Shown: positions 9,259-18,900, counted from the stretch's first letter. The stretch is DNA of 62,429 bases from Candidatus Propionivibrio dominans (GCA_016709335.1 JADJNC010000024.1:1-62429), one strand, 5' to 3'. Program-made: numbers and translations. The notes: generated by a model from the sequence alone, not told the origin.

Positions 9259-11610
9259 TCAGGCCGCGGCTTTGTGCGCCATTGGCTGGTGTCGGCTTAA
9301 TCCGTAATCAAACGGAAAATCGTCAACGTGAATGACAATATCGCGCAACTGGTTGCGCCGCTTGAGCAACGCGGATTCCTCAGCCGTAATTACACCCTTG
9401 GCGAAGGCAACCTGCGCGATGTCGCGGACATTGGCCTCCGGGATGTTGGCGAACACCCCGTCCTTCTCGGCGGCACGAATCCTGGCCTCGATCGGCTCGG
9501 CGTCAATCGTCGCCTTGAGTGCGAGTTCAATCGCGCCAACGGACTCGGTCTCGACCTGCGGCACATAGGTTTCGGCCGTCAGACGATCACGCGTTGCTGA
9601 CGGTGCAATCATCAACTTGGCGACCTGATGGCCAATCCTGTCAGACGGCACATCGTAAGGATGACCAAGCGGGAAGATGATGCGACGCAACAGGCGAGCG
9701 ATGAACTTGTGCGGGAAATTGGCAATGACACCATCGAAGGCCATTTGCGCCTTGTACATGGTGTCCCAGATCGCCCAGTGCATGAGCGGCGCATCGTCCT
9801 GCTGGCGCCCTTCGGACTCGTAGCGTTTGAGAGTCGCCGAGCACAGGTACATCATTGACAGAATGTCGCCGAGGCGGGCTGAAAGCTTCTCGCGGCGCTT
9901 GAGTTCGCCACCCATGACCAGCATCGAGATATCGGCAAGGAAGGCAAACGCCGTTGAGAAACGCGTCAGTTGCTGGTAGTAGCGCCGCGTTTCCGGTGCG
10001 ACATTGTCCGGAACGGAGACAAAGTGCGATCCGGTCAGTCCCTTTCTGAGCGCCCGGATGCAGTGTCGGATGGTAAAGGCGATATGGCCGAACAAGGCCT
10101 TGTCGAAATCAATCAGCCCCTGCCCGGCATCCGGGTTGTGCGCCGCCTGCATTTCCTTGAGTACGTAAGGGTGGCAACGGATGGCGCCCTGCCCGAACAG
10201 AATCAGGCTGCGCGTCAGGATGTTGGCACCTTCGACGGTAATGCCGATCGGAATCTGCTGATAGGCACGGCCAATGAAGTTGGACGGCCCGAGACAGATG
10301 CCCTTGCCGCCGACGATATCCATGCCGTCATTGACCACCTGACGCGCACGTTCGGTCACGTGATACTTGGCAATGGCGGAGGCCACTGAAGGTTTCTCGC
10401 CAAGATCGACTGCGCCGGCGGTCATCTTGCGCACGGCATCCATCATGTAGGTGTAGGCGCCAATGCGGGTGAGCGCTTCTTCGACCCCTTCAAAGCGGCC
10501 GACCGACATCTTGAACTGGCTGCGCACGCGGGCATAGCCGCCCACCGCACGCGCGGTCATTTGCGCCATTCCGGTGTTGGACGAGGGCAGGGAAATCGAA
10601 CGCCCGGCGGCCAGACACTCCATCAGCATGCGCCAGCCCTGACCGGCATTCTTCGGGCCGCCGATGATATAGTCCAGAGGCATGAACACATCCTTGCCGC
10701 GAGTCGGCCCGTTCATGAACATGGCGTTGAGCGGGAAGTGGCGACGGCCAAGCTCGGCACCCGGCGTATCATGGGGCACCAGCGCACAGGTGATGCCGAT
10801 ATACTTCTTGGCGCCAAGCAGACCCTCCGGGTCGTACATGTGGAAAGCCAGACCGAGCAGCGTACAGATCGGACCAAGCGTGATGTAACGTTTGTCCCAG
10901 GTGACGCGCATGCCGAGAACTTCCTTGCCCTGCCACATCCCCTTGCAGACGATGCCGACGTCAGGAATGGAAGCCGCGTCTGAACCCGCCCACGGGCTGG
11001 TCAGAGCGAAAGCCGGAATTTCGATACCCTTGGCCAGACGCGGCAGATAGTGATTCTTCTGCGCTTCGCTACCGTAATGCAGCAGCAGTTCGGCCGGGCC
11101 GAGTGAATTCGGCACCATCACCGAAACCGACAGTGCAGAACAGCGCGTTGATAATTTCGTCACCACCTGTGAATGCGCATAGGCCGAGAACTCCAGGCCA
11201 CCGTAGCGCTTCGGAATGATCATCCCGAGGAAACCCTTGTCCTTGATGTATTTCCAGGCTTGCGGTGGCATATCGTGCAACTCGTGCGTGACCTGCCAGT
11301 CGTCGACCAGCGCGCAGGCCTGCTCGACTTCATTGTCCATGAAGGACTGTTCCTCGGCGTTCAGCTTCGGCACCGGATAGGCCAGCAGTTTGTTCCAGTC
11401 AGGATCGCCCTGGAACAATTCGCCCTCCCACCACACCGTCCCGGCTTCGAGCGCATCGCGCTCGGTTTCGGACATCTGCGGCAGAATGCTCTTGTAGGTT
11501 TTGAAGATGGAGCGCGAAAGCAGCGCCCGACGCAGCGGCGGCAAACCAAGCACCAGAATGGCACCGGTCAGCAACAGCGCAACGAGCAATATTAGGGCTT
11601 GCAGAATCAT
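9259..11610 (-). CDS. fadE: Acyl-CoA dehydrogenase, FadE family
   Basis: A 783-residue FAD-dependent acyl-CoA dehydrogenase for the first step of beta-oxidation, about the length of enteric FadE (about 815). The N-terminus has a hydrophobic segment (residues 1-30) suggesting membrane association. The acyl-CoA dehydrogenase core follows (GFLGMIIPKRYGGLEFSAYA; ALTSPWAGSDAASIPD), then a long C-terminal domain typical of FadE. Its ATG overlaps the tetR stop codon (ATGA), so the two are translationally coupled and transcribed from the operator-bearing tetR promoter. Confidence 0.93.
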   Translation of the reverse strand: MILQALILLVALLLTGAILVLGLPPLRRALLSRSIFKTYKSILPQMSETERDALEAGTVWWEGELFQGDPDWNKLLAYPVPKLNAEEQSFMDNEVEQACALVDDWQVTHELHDMPPQAWKYIKDKGFLGMIIPKRYGGLEFSAYAHSQVVTKLSTRCSALSVSVMVPNSLGPAELLLHYGSEAQKNHYLPRLAKGIEIPAFALTSPWAGSDAASIPDVGIVCKGMWQGKEVLGMRVTWDKRYITLGPICTLLGLAFHMYDPEGLLGAKKYIGITCALVPHDTPGAELGRRHFPLNAMFMNGPTRGKDVFMPLDYIIGGPKNAGQGWRMLMECLAAGRSISLPSSNTGMAQMTARAVGGYARVRSQFKMSVGRFEGVEEALTRIGAYTYMMDAVRKMTAGAVDLGEKPSVASAIAKYHVTERARQVVNDGMDIVGGKGICLGPSNFIGRAYQQIPIGITVEGANILTRSLILFGQGAIRCHPYVLKEMQAAHNPDAGQGLIDFDKALFGHIAFTIRHCIRALRKGLTGSHFVSVPDNVAPETRRYYQQLTRFSTAFAFLADISMLVMGGELKRREKLSARLGDILSMMYLCSATLKRYESEGRQQDDAPLMHWAIWDTMYKAQMAFDGVIANFPHKFIARLLRRIIFPLGHPYDVPSDRIGHQVAKLMIAPSATRDRLTAETYVPQVETESVGAIELALKATIDAEPIEARIRAAEKDGVFANIPEANVRDIAQVAFAKGVITAEESALLKRRNQLRDIVIHVDDFPFDYGLSRHQPMAHKAAA

Positions 11611-12359
11611 GGTTGTTTCTCCTGTGGTTGATTTCGGGCCGTCTTGGCAAGCGGCACCTGTTTTTGTTTGCTTGTTTCAGCGAATTGCGGCAAGGCTGCG
11701 CGCAAACCGCCGAGAAGAAAGGGCATGAGGCGCGCGGACAGCTTTTTGGCCTCACTCCGGCTGTCCTCTTCCTTGCCCGATATGTCGCCGATCCCATGAC
11801 CGGTGATGACGTGCAGGATGTCGGTGCCGGCAATGGCGTAGGACATTGCGCCGAGCATGAAATGGAGACGCCAGACAATCTCCGCCTTGGGCACATCCGG
11901 TAGCGCACGAAAAAGCGCAAGCTTGTAGCGCTCAAGCACCTCGGCGTATTCGCTGGCAAAAAACGCACGGATGAATTCAGCCGGATCGGTCAGCGTGCGC
12001 CCGAGCAGGCGGAGGAAGGTCATTCCACCCAAGGATTCATCCTCTCCGATACGCATCAGCGTGCCGAAAAACGCTTCGAGTATCTGTGAAGGCTTGAGCG
12101 GCGATCCTTTCGCCTGTTGCTCAAGGGCGTCGAGTACGCGCAGGCGCTCACGGTTCAACCAGGTCAGGCGCCGCCGGAAAACCTCGCACAACAGACTTTC
12201 CTTTGAGCCAAAGTGATAGTTCACTGCAGCCAGGTTAACATCGGCCATGCTGGTGATCATGCGCATCGACGTTCCTTCGAAGCCATGCGCCATGAACTGG
12301 CGCTCGGCAACATCAAGGATGCGCTCACGGGTATCCGAATTCAGTTTATTCTCTGGCAT
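11607..12359 (-). CDS. TetR-family regulator, probable PsrA/FadR-like repressor of fatty-acid genes
   Basis: 250 residues from the ATG at 12359 (MPENKLNSDT...). A further upstream in-frame start would overlap the predicted operator, so it is rejected. The N-terminal helix-turn-helix (about residues 10-55) reads RERILDVAERQFMAHGFEGT and ends NYHFGSKESLL, typical of TetR. The C-terminal domain looks like the ligand domain of PsrA-like proteins. It is coupled to fadE and autoregulation is likely, because the 17-bp operator lies in its own promoter. Acyl-CoA or a free fatty acid is the likely inducer (family knowledge). Confidence 0.88.
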   Translation of the reverse strand: MPENKLNSDTRERILDVAERQFMAHGFEGTSMRMITSMADVNLAAVNYHFGSKESLLCEVFRRRLTWLNRERLRVLDALEQQAKGSPLKPSQILEAFFGTLMRIGEDESLGGMTFLRLLGRTLTDPAEFIRAFFASEYAEVLERYKLALFRALPDVPKAEIVWRLHFMLGAMSYAIAGTDILHVITGHGIGDISGKEEDSRSEAKKLSARLMPFLLGGLRAALPQFAETSKQKQVPLAKTARNQPQEKQP

Positions 12360-12415
12360 AGGCCTGCTGGCAATTATCAGGATGGGCAAAAAGGCCTGGA
12401 AAAAATCCGCCTTAA

Positions 12416-12432
12416 TCAAACGTTCGTTTTAA
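12416..12432 (-). promoter_or_regulatory. Predicted operator in the tetR-fadE promoter
   Basis: TCAAACGTTCGTTTTAA on the plus strand, identical to the reverse complement of 3695-3711. It starts right after the tetR -10 box and also lies upstream of the divergent ABC transporter, which it could influence. Confidence 0.65.
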
Positions 12433-12460
12433 TAATAGGACGATACTGTTTTCAATGCAA
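12432..12460 (-). promoter_or_regulatory. Sigma-70 promoter of tetR-fadE
   Basis: TTGCAT, a 17-bp spacer and TATTAT are read on the minus strand, with transcription heading into tetR. The last base of the -10 box is the first base of the operator. Confidence 0.6.
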
Positions 12461-12534
12461 CAATTATTTTTTGAGTGTCGGCTACACAAACCGGCATACT
12501 CGAAGCTATTGATCTGAAAGCTGGCTCACACACC

Positions 12535-14385
12535 ATGCGCCGTTCCTCCCGCAATGCATCCGAATACCGCTCTACTGCCGGTCAGCCAACGAGCGACTCC
12601 CATCTTTGGCGCACGCTGAGCAGCCTTGCCCCCTACCTGTGGCAGTACAAATGGCGCGTCCTGCTGGCCTTGTCCTGCCTGCTTTGCGCCAAGGTGGCCA
12701 ACGTAAGCGTACCGCTGGTTTTCAAGAACATGATCGACGGTCTGACCGGCACGCAACAGGTGCTGGCTCTGCCGGCCCTGTTGCTCGCGCTCTATGGCGG
12801 GCTGCGTTTTTCGACTTCGCTGTTCACCGAACTGCGTGAAATCCTGTTCGCACGGGTGACGCAGCAGGCGGTTCGGCGCATTGCACTTGAGGTATTCCGG
12901 CACCTGCACGCCCTTTCGTTGCGCTTCCATCTCGAACGACAAACCGGCGGCGTGTCGCGTGACATCGAACGGGGCAGTCGTTCAATCTCGAGCCTGATCA
13001 GCTATACACTGTATTCGATCCTGCCGACACTGGTGGAGATGAGCCTCGTTCTCGGCATCCTGTTCTTCAAATATGACTTCGGCTTTGTTCTGATTACCCT
13101 GCTGTCGCTGACGGCCTATATCGTGTTTACGATCAAGGTCAGCAACTGGCGGATCGACCTGCGGCGCCGGGTCAATGACACCGACTCGGCAGCCAACACG
13201 CGCGCCGTCGATAGCCTGCTCAACTACGAGACGGTCAAATACTTCAACAACGAAGAGTACGAAGCGCGGCGCTACGACTCGCAGATGAGGCAGTGGGAGG
13301 ACGCCGCGACCAGGAGCCAGATCTCGCTCTCCTGGCTCAACCTCGGCCAGCAGATCATCATCGCACTCGGGGTGACAGCCATGATGTGGCGCGCCGCCGC
13401 CGGCGTCGTCGACGGAAAGATGACGATCGGCGACCTGGTCCTGGTTAATGCCTTCCTCATTCAGCTTTATATGCCACTGACCTTCCTCGGGGTGATTTAC
13501 CGGGAAATTCGCCAGTCACTGACCGACATCGAGCGCATGTTCGATTTGCTGGCAGTAAATCGCGAGATTGCCGACGCGGCGAACGCCATTGTCCTCGATG
13601 CGAAATCAGTCAAGGTACGCTTTGCGTCTGTCGATTTTTCCTATGAGCCGAAACGTCAGATCCTGTTTGGCGTAGATTTTGAAATTCCGGCCGGGCATAC
13701 CGTCGCTGTCGTCGGCGAGTCCGGTTCCGGGAAGTCGACACTGGCACGACTGCTATACCGCTTTTACGATATCGATGGCGGGCGAATCTGCATCAACGAC
13801 TGCGACTTGCGACAACTGACGCAAGCCAGCCTGCGCACAGCTATCGCCATCGTGCCGCAGGATACCGTATTGTTCAATGACAGCATCTACTACAACATCC
13901 AGTACGGAAGGCCGGAAGCGAGTCGTGAAGAGGTACTGGCCGCGGCGCGGGCAGCCCAACTCAGCGAATTCATCGAACTCTTGCCTGAGGGCTATGAAAC
14001 ACGGGTCGGCGAACGTGGACTCAAACTTTCCGGCGGCGAGAAGCAACGTGTCGCCATCGCCCGGGCTCTGCTCAAGAATCCGCCACTGCTGATCTTCGAT
14101 GAAGCCACTTCGGCGCTCGATTCAAGAACCGAGAAGGCGATACAGGCCAGCCTCGACTACGCGGCACGCGGGCGGACCACGCTGGTCATCGCGCACCGCC
14201 TGTCAACGATCATGAATGCCGATCAGATTCTGGTCATGGATGGCGGCCGCATAGTCGAGCGCGGCTCGCACCAGGCCTTGCTCGAAGCGAACGGCGGTTA
14301 CGCGCAAATGTGGGCGCTTCAGCAGCAGGAAGAGGCAGTGGAAGTTGAAGTGGAAAGGGAAAGCGCAGCAGCGCACGCGCTGTAA
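12535..14385 (+). CDS. ABC transporter, fused membrane and ATPase domains, Atm1/HMT1 type
   Basis: A half-transporter of 616 residues from the ATG at 12535; an in-frame GTG at 12475 would add 20 residues and neither start has a good ribosome site. It has six membrane segments over roughly residues 40-320, then an ATPase domain: Walker A GESGSGKST near residue 392, signature LSGGEKQRVAIARALL near 497, Walker B LLIFDEATSALDS near 518. The NYETVKYFNNE segment is typical of the Atm1/AbcB7 group, which exports glutathione-linked sulfur or metal conjugates. It is divergent from tetR and shares its control region. Substrate is inferred from family only. Confidence 0.9.
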   Translation: MRRSSRNASEYRSTAGQPTSDSHLWRTLSSLAPYLWQYKWRVLLALSCLLCAKVANVSVPLVFKNMIDGLTGTQQVLALPALLLALYGGLRFSTSLFTELREILFARVTQQAVRRIALEVFRHLHALSLRFHLERQTGGVSRDIERGSRSISSLISYTLYSILPTLVEMSLVLGILFFKYDFGFVLITLLSLTAYIVFTIKVSNWRIDLRRRVNDTDSAANTRAVDSLLNYETVKYFNNEEYEARRYDSQMRQWEDAATRSQISLSWLNLGQQIIIALGVTAMMWRAAAGVVDGKMTIGDLVLVNAFLIQLYMPLTFLGVIYREIRQSLTDIERMFDLLAVNREIADAANAIVLDAKSVKVRFASVDFSYEPKRQILFGVDFEIPAGHTVAVVGESGSGKSTLARLLYRFYDIDGGRICINDCDLRQLTQASLRTAIAIVPQDTVLFNDSIYYNIQYGRPEASREEVLAAARAAQLSEFIELLPEGYETRVGERGLKLSGGEKQRVAIARALLKNPPLLIFDEATSALDSRTEKAIQASLDYAARGRTTLVIAHRLSTIMNADQILVMDGGRIVERGSHQALLEANGGYAQMWALQQQEEAVEVEVERESAAAHAL

Positions 14386-14478
14386 GCCTTCATCGCCCGC
14401 TTCATCGGATCGACACCAATCCTGAGCAATCTGGCAGATATCGAGTAGGGGACGGAGTTACCCCCGTCGCCCTCTCAC

Positions 14479-14510
14479 ACCACCGTACATGCGGTTCCGC
14501 ATACGGCGGT
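14479..14510 (-). ncRNA. Group II intron domain V
   Basis: A 32-nt hairpin with a GTATGCGG/CCGCATGTAC stem, located just past the maturase stop codon. It is the catalytic core hairpin of the intron RNA and the best diagnostic element for a functional intron. Stem pairing is intact, so splicing competence is plausible. Confidence 0.8.
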
Positions 14511-14513
14511 TCA

Positions 14514-15932
14514 TCAAACCTGCTGGAAGCGTCGCTGAGTATCCAGCAACGAAACCAACCCCAGTGCATCAAAATAACGTTTTGGATAGGCCACGTTCAT
14601 GTGGCTCGCGCCGGCGTTCCACCACGGGCCACGTCCGTTGCTTGCCGATTTCCATGCACGCGTCCCGTCCAACCCTCGCGCTTGTAATCGCTTGTTACGA
14701 GTGGCCGGTCGCTTCCATTGCCGCCAGAGTAGGCAGCGCAGTTTGCGCCGTATCCATCCGTCCAAGTCCTGCAACACACCTTTGACCTCAGTCAGTCGGA
14801 AATAGGATGTCCAGCCACGCAGCACGGGGTTCAGTGCAGCGATCGTTTGGCCGAGGTTGCGAAAGGCATTCCCGACGACGATTTCACGCACTTTGTCTTT
14901 CAATCGCTTCACACTGCCCTCCGCGATCTTCAAACGTACCTGCTTGTGCCATGTGACGCTATACCCCAGAAATTTTCGCTGCCAAGGCCGCGCGACGGCG
15001 CTCTTGTCCCGATTGACCCGAAGCTTCAGTTTCGTCTCCAGATAGTCGGTGATTGCAGCCATCGCGTGCTGCCCTGCCATTTCGCTTTTGACGTAGATGT
15101 TGCAGTCGTCGGCATAGCGGCAGAACCGATGTCCCCGGCGCTCCAGTTCGCGATCCAAGTCAGTCAGCAGGATGTTCGACAGCAGCGGTGACAGCGGTCC
15201 GCCTTGCGGCGTGCCTTCCGTCCTTGCGCTGACCATTCCTTCCGACATCATGCCCGCTTCCAGATAACGCCGGATCAGTTTCAGAACCCGTTCATCTTTT
15301 ACCCGGCGCGCCACTCTCGACATCAGAATGTCGTGATTTACCCGGTCAAAGAATTTCTCCAAGTCGAGGTCGACCACCCAACGGCGTTCTTCCCTGATAT
15401 AGCCTTGCGCTCGTTGCACCGCTTGCCATGCATTGCGGCCCGGTCGGAACCCGTAGCTATGCTCGGAGAATTCAGGCTCGAATTCCGGTTGTAGAACTTG
15501 TAGCAGCGCTTGCTGGATCAGTCGATCCAGCACCGTCGGGATACCCAGTATCCGCACCCCGCCGGTGGGTTTCGGCATCTCCACTTTCCGGATCGCCGCT
15601 GGCAGATAATCGCCTGCCAGTAGTGCTGTCTTGACGCTTGGCCAGTGCTGTTGCAGCCATGCCTTGAGTTCGAGCACGGTGAGTCCATCGACTCCTGCCG
15701 CGCCCTTGTTCCGCATCACCCGCTCATACGCTTGCCAGAGGTTGCTTCGTTCAACCACGGCGTCCATCCCCCAAGAGGACTTCCTTCGGGGCGTCTGCCG
15801 CAGCCCTTCCGCTTTCGTTTGCCCATCCGCCGCCGTGCCAACCTCAGCGCCCAGCTCGGGCGGTGGCGAAATCCGTCCGCCTCCCTCCGTGTCAGGTGCA
15901 GTTGCCTGCTTTGTTGCTTCATCGATTTGCAT
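14514..15932 (-). CDS. ltrA: Group II intron reverse transcriptase/maturase
   Basis: 472 residues that splice and mobilise the host intron. The reverse transcriptase domain covers about residues 70-310 with TPQGGPLSPLLSN at 241-253 and the catalytic YADD at 273-276. The maturase (X/GIIM) domain follows to about residue 400 and the chain ends LGLVSLLDTQRRF without an HNH endonuclease. That lack fits class IIC. The frame is open and all catalytic residues are present, so it looks recent or active. Confidence 0.95.
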   Translation of the reverse strand: MQIDEATKQATAPDTEGGGRISPPPELGAEVGTAADGQTKAEGLRQTPRRKSSWGMDAVVERSNLWQAYERVMRNKGAAGVDGLTVLELKAWLQQHWPSVKTALLAGDYLPAAIRKVEMPKPTGGVRILGIPTVLDRLIQQALLQVLQPEFEPEFSEHSYGFRPGRNAWQAVQRAQGYIREERRWVVDLDLEKFFDRVNHDILMSRVARRVKDERVLKLIRRYLEAGMMSEGMVSARTEGTPQGGPLSPLLSNILLTDLDRELERRGHRFCRYADDCNIYVKSEMAGQHAMAAITDYLETKLKLRVNRDKSAVARPWQRKFLGYSVTWHKQVRLKIAEGSVKRLKDKVREIVVGNAFRNLGQTIAALNPVLRGWTSYFRLTEVKGVLQDLDGWIRRKLRCLLWRQWKRPATRNKRLQARGLDGTRAWKSASNGRGPWWNAGASHMNVAYPKRYFDALGLVSLLDTQRRFQQV

Positions 15933-16363
15933 CGAGGTCGAATGTCCTAATCGCGTTGTTCAATGTTCAGGCCTTCGGTCAGAGTTCTTCTCGGGCACTC
16001 CGCTTCGTCCCCAACCTACTATGCCTTCTGCTGACTTCTGCATGCGCATCCCGACACCTCTCGATGTCGGTAGCACAAGGCACGCACGCAGATCTCCCCG
16101 GGTATGGCGCACCTACCTTCACGCTTATGCCTGTCGGATATACGTCGTAGCGTTCCGTACAAGTTTCGGGCTTTGATGATATTGGACATCTCACCCCGCT
16201 ACACCGCCTCATATCCGCTTCCTGTTCGTCAGGCCAGCGCTTTGCCTTCGGCTTCCTCCAGATTCGCAGTCACCCGCGACACCCTTGCCGTTCAGCTAAC
16301 TCTTCCCCTTGTCGGGCGAGTAGAGGACTTTCACCTCCAAGTAAGTGCGCCTGCCGGGCGCAC

Positions 16364-16393
16364 CAAATAAAAAAGCCAGGCATCACCTGGCTT
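16364..16393 (-). terminator. rplQ terminator, target of the intron
   Basis: AAGCCAGG and CCTGGCTT form an 8-bp stem with a 5-nt loop, followed on the minus strand by TTTTATTTG, after which the intron begins. It lies 26 bp past the rplQ stop and ends the alpha operon. The T-tract remains on the 5' exon, so termination may still work. Confidence 0.85.
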
Positions 16394-16418
16394 ATATTTT
16401 TACCAACTGCGGGATTGC

Positions 16419-16811
16419 TCAAGCGGCTTCTGCCTCGGCAACAAGCGACCCCTCAGGCTGATCAAGCAACTCGACGAAAGCCATCGGTGCATTGTCGCCA
16501 TTGCGGAAACCGCACTTCAGGATACGCAGGTAACCGCCATTACGAACGGCGTAGCGCGGCCCGATTTCGTCGAACAGCTTGACGACGATCTCACGGTCAC
16601 GCAGTCGGTCAAATGCCAGACGGCGATTGGCCAGACTCGGCTTTTTGCCCAGCGTGATGATCGGTTCTACAACACGACGCAGTTCCTTGGCTTTGGGCAA
16701 GGTCGTCTTGATCGTTTCGTGCCGAAGCAGAGAGACGGTCATGTTGCGCAGCATCGCCAAACGGTGCGAACTGGTACGATTAAGTTTACGGAGTCCCAAA
16801 CGGTGACGCAT
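16419..16811 (-). CDS. rplQ: 50S ribosomal protein L17
   Basis: 130 residues, last gene of the alpha operon. The N-terminus [17 protein letters not shown] is invariant in L17. The chain ends with an acidic/alanine tail (VAEAEAA) as in other betaproteobacteria. It follows rpoA by 31 bp and is closed by the terminator that carries the intron. Confidence 0.97.
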   Translation of the reverse strand: MRHRLGLRKLNRTSSHRLAMLRNMTVSLLRHETIKTTLPKAKELRRVVEPIITLGKKPSLANRRLAFDRLRDREIVVKLFDEIGPRYAVRNGGYLRILKCGFRNGDNAPMAFVELLDQPEGSLVAEAEAA

Positions 16812-16842
16812 ATCTATTCCTTCCTATTCTTGACCGGACAGC

Positions 16843-17817
16843 TTATTTTTCAAGCCCGGCCGGCGGCCAGTTCTCAAGCTTCATGCCCAGAGTCAGACCG
16901 CGTGCGGCCAGCACTTCCTTGATTTCGTTGAGTGACTTGCGACCGAGATTGGGTGTCTTGAGCAGCTCGTTTTCAGTGCGCTGAATCAGATCACCAATGT
17001 AGTAGATGTTTTCTGCTTTCAGACAGTTTGCCGAACGAACGGTAAGTTCCAGATCATCCACCGGACGCAGCAGTAGCGGATCGACTTGCACCGCCTTGAG
17101 ATTTTCGATCGGCTGAGCGGTACCTTCCAGATCGCCGAATACCGAAAGCTGTTCCATCAGGATGCGCGCCGCAGTGCGGATCGCTTCCTGCGGCTCGATA
17201 ATGCCATTGGTCTCGATCTCCATGATCAGCTTGTCAAGATCGGTACGCTGTTCAACGCGAGCCGCCTCGACAAAATAACTGACCCGCCGCACTGGGCTGA
17301 ACGAAGCGTCAAGCACCAGCTTTCCAATACTCTTGTTAGCGTCGCCGAGCTGGCGAAGATTGCCTGGTATGTAACCACGAGCCTTCTCGACCTTCAACTC
17401 CATGGCCAGCTTGCCGCCTGCGGAGAGATGGGCAATCACATGATCCGGGTTGATGATCTCGACATCGTGCGAAACCACGATGTCACCGGCACGAACAACC
17501 CCTTCACCTTCTTTTGCAAGCTGAAGAACGACTTCGTTGCGATCGTGAAGTTTGAAGACGATACCCTTGAGGTTCAAAAGGATGTCGACCACATCTTCCT
17601 GCACACCATCAATCGTCGAGTACTCGTGCAGAACGCCGTCTATGCTCACTTCGGTGGCGGCACAACCCGGCATTGACGAAAGAAGGATGCGACGCAATGC
17701 GTTGCCCAGGGTATGTCCATAGCCTCGCTCAAAGGGCTCCATCACCACCCTGGCGTGCAGCGGTGACAAACTTTGTACATCAATTTTGAACGGCTTCAAT
17801 AGTTCACTGCTATGCAT
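16843..17817 (-). CDS. rpoA: RNA polymerase alpha subunit
   Basis: 324 residues from the ATG at 17817, which has AAAGGA at a 6-7 bp spacing; an earlier in-frame ATG nine codons upstream is less likely. The N-terminal assembly domain (about 1-230) includes [17 protein letters not shown]. The C-terminal domain (about 250-320) reads [18 protein letters not shown] and carries the UP-element and activator-binding helices. It lies between rpsD and rplQ in the alpha operon. Confidence 0.97.
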   Translation of the reverse strand: MHSSELLKPFKIDVQSLSPLHARVVMEPFERGYGHTLGNALRRILLSSMPGCAATEVSIDGVLHEYSTIDGVQEDVVDILLNLKGIVFKLHDRNEVVLQLAKEGEGVVRAGDIVVSHDVEIINPDHVIAHLSAGGKLAMELKVEKARGYIPGNLRQLGDANKSIGKLVLDASFSPVRRVSYFVEAARVEQRTDLDKLIMEIETNGIIEPQEAIRTAARILMEQLSVFGDLEGTAQPIENLKAVQVDPLLLRPVDDLELTVRSANCLKAENIYYIGDLIQRTENELLKTPNLGRKSLNEIKEVLAARGLTLGMKLENWPPAGLEK

Positions 17818-17856
17818 GTCATGTCCTTTGCCTGGTTCAGTCAAGCGGAGCCGCGA

Positions 17857-18486
17857 TTACTTCGAATAAAGTTCGATCACGAGGCTTTCGTTGATCGTCG
17901 ACGACAATTCGCTGCGCTCCGGACGAGCCTTGTAGGTGCCCTTGGCTTCCTTGGCATCGACTTGAACCCATTCCGGAAAACCGCGCGACTCGGCGGCGGC
18001 GAGTGCGGCCTTGACGCGCAACTGGCTTTTGGCCTTCTCTGCGACTTCAACGACGTCGCCAGGACGAACCTGGTAAGACGGAATATTCACGCGACGACCA
18101 TTGACCAGTACGCCGTTATGCCGTACGACCTGACGGGACTCCGAGCGCGAGGCTGCAAAACCCATACGGTAGGCGACGGTGTCAAGACGCGACTCCAGCA
18201 ACTGCAGTAGCACTTCACCGGTAACGCCCTTGCGCCGATCAGCTTCCTTGTAGACCTTGCGGAACTGGCCTTCGAGTACGCCGTAGATTCGACGAATCTT
18301 CTGCTTTTCGCGCAGGTGTACACCGTAGTCGGACAGACGTTGTCCGGACTTTTGTCCGTGCTGACCAGGAGCATAGGAACGACGCTCGATGGCACACTTG
18401 TCGGTGAAGCATTTTTCACCCTTCAGGAACAGCTTTTCGCCCTCACGACGGCACTGACGGCACTTCGGATCGAGATTACGAGCCAC
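17857..18486 (-). CDS. rpsD: 30S ribosomal protein S4
   Basis: 209 residues starting [20 protein letters not shown]. The N-terminal cysteines CRQC fit the zinc-coordinating type only in part. An S4 RNA-binding domain lies at about residues 98-160 ([19 protein letters not shown]). In the alpha operon S4 is the classical autoregulator of the operon in enterics (family knowledge). Confidence 0.97.
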   Translation of the reverse strand: MARNLDPKCRQCRREGEKLFLKGEKCFTDKCAIERRSYAPGQHGQKSGQRLSDYGVHLREKQKIRRIYGVLEGQFRKVYKEADRRKGVTGEVLLQLLESRLDTVAYRMGFAASRSESRQVVRHNGVLVNGRRVNIPSYQVRPGDVVEVAEKAKSQLRVKAALAAAESRGFPEWVQVDAKEAKGTYKARPERSELSSTINESLVIELYSK

Positions 18487-18498
18487 TTGTCTTTCTCC

Positions 18499-18888
18499 TT
18501 AAATCCGACGCTTTTTAGGCGGGCGGCAACCGTTGTGCGGAATCGGGGTGACGTCGGTAATTGACGTTATTTTCATGCCGAGCGCATTCAAGGCACGAAC
18601 CGAGGACTCGCGACCGGGCCCAGGGCCCTTGATGCGGACTTCGAGGTTCTTGACACCACACTCGACCGCTGCCTTGCCGGCCGCTTCAGCAGCAACCTGT
18701 GCGGCAAACGGGGTACTCTTGCGCGAACCCTTGAAACCGGCTCCACCTGAAGTTGCCCACGACAGGGAATTACCCTGACGGTCGGTGATCGTAATGATGG
18801 TGTTATTGAACGAAGCGTGGATATGAGCAATACCCTCGGCAATGTTCTTCTTAACTTTTTTGCGAACTTTCGCAGCAGTCTTGGCCAT
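18499..18888 (-). CDS. rpsK: 30S ribosomal protein S11
   Basis: 129 residues. Contains the conserved [17 protein letters not shown] and [17 protein letters not shown] segments and ends PPKKRRI. It binds the 16S platform near the mRNA exit. It lies 12 bp before rpsD and 12 bp after rpsM, typical tight operon spacing. Confidence 0.97.
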   Translation of the reverse strand: MAKTAAKVRKKVKKNIAEGIAHIHASFNNTIITITDRQGNSLSWATSGGAGFKGSRKSTPFAAQVAAEAAGKAAVECGVKNLEVRIKGPGPGRESSVRALNALGMKITSITDVTPIPHNGCRPPKKRRI

Positions 18889-18900
18889 GATCAGGTCCTC

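Larger units (their letters stand above)
14440..16363 (-). mobile_element. Group II intron, probably class IIC
   Basis: The 5' end starts GTGCGCCCGGC (at 16363), the usual bacterial intron start. The 3' end is CTACTCGAT (at 14440). Domain V is seen at 14479-14510 as a hairpin ACCGCCGTATGCG...CGCATGTACGGTGGT. Its CGC-like triad and the ORF ending just before it fit class IIC. Domain VI is at 14441-14476. The intron-encoded protein lies inside; 15933-16363 holds only structural RNA. Insertion is 8-9 nt behind the stem of the rplQ terminator, in the same orientation. The exact 3' base is inferred. Confidence 0.88.

Noticed and set aside
15631..16176. Plus-strand frame of 181 codons inside the intron
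   Set aside because: It lies opposite the reverse transcriptase and intron structural RNA; no supporting features.
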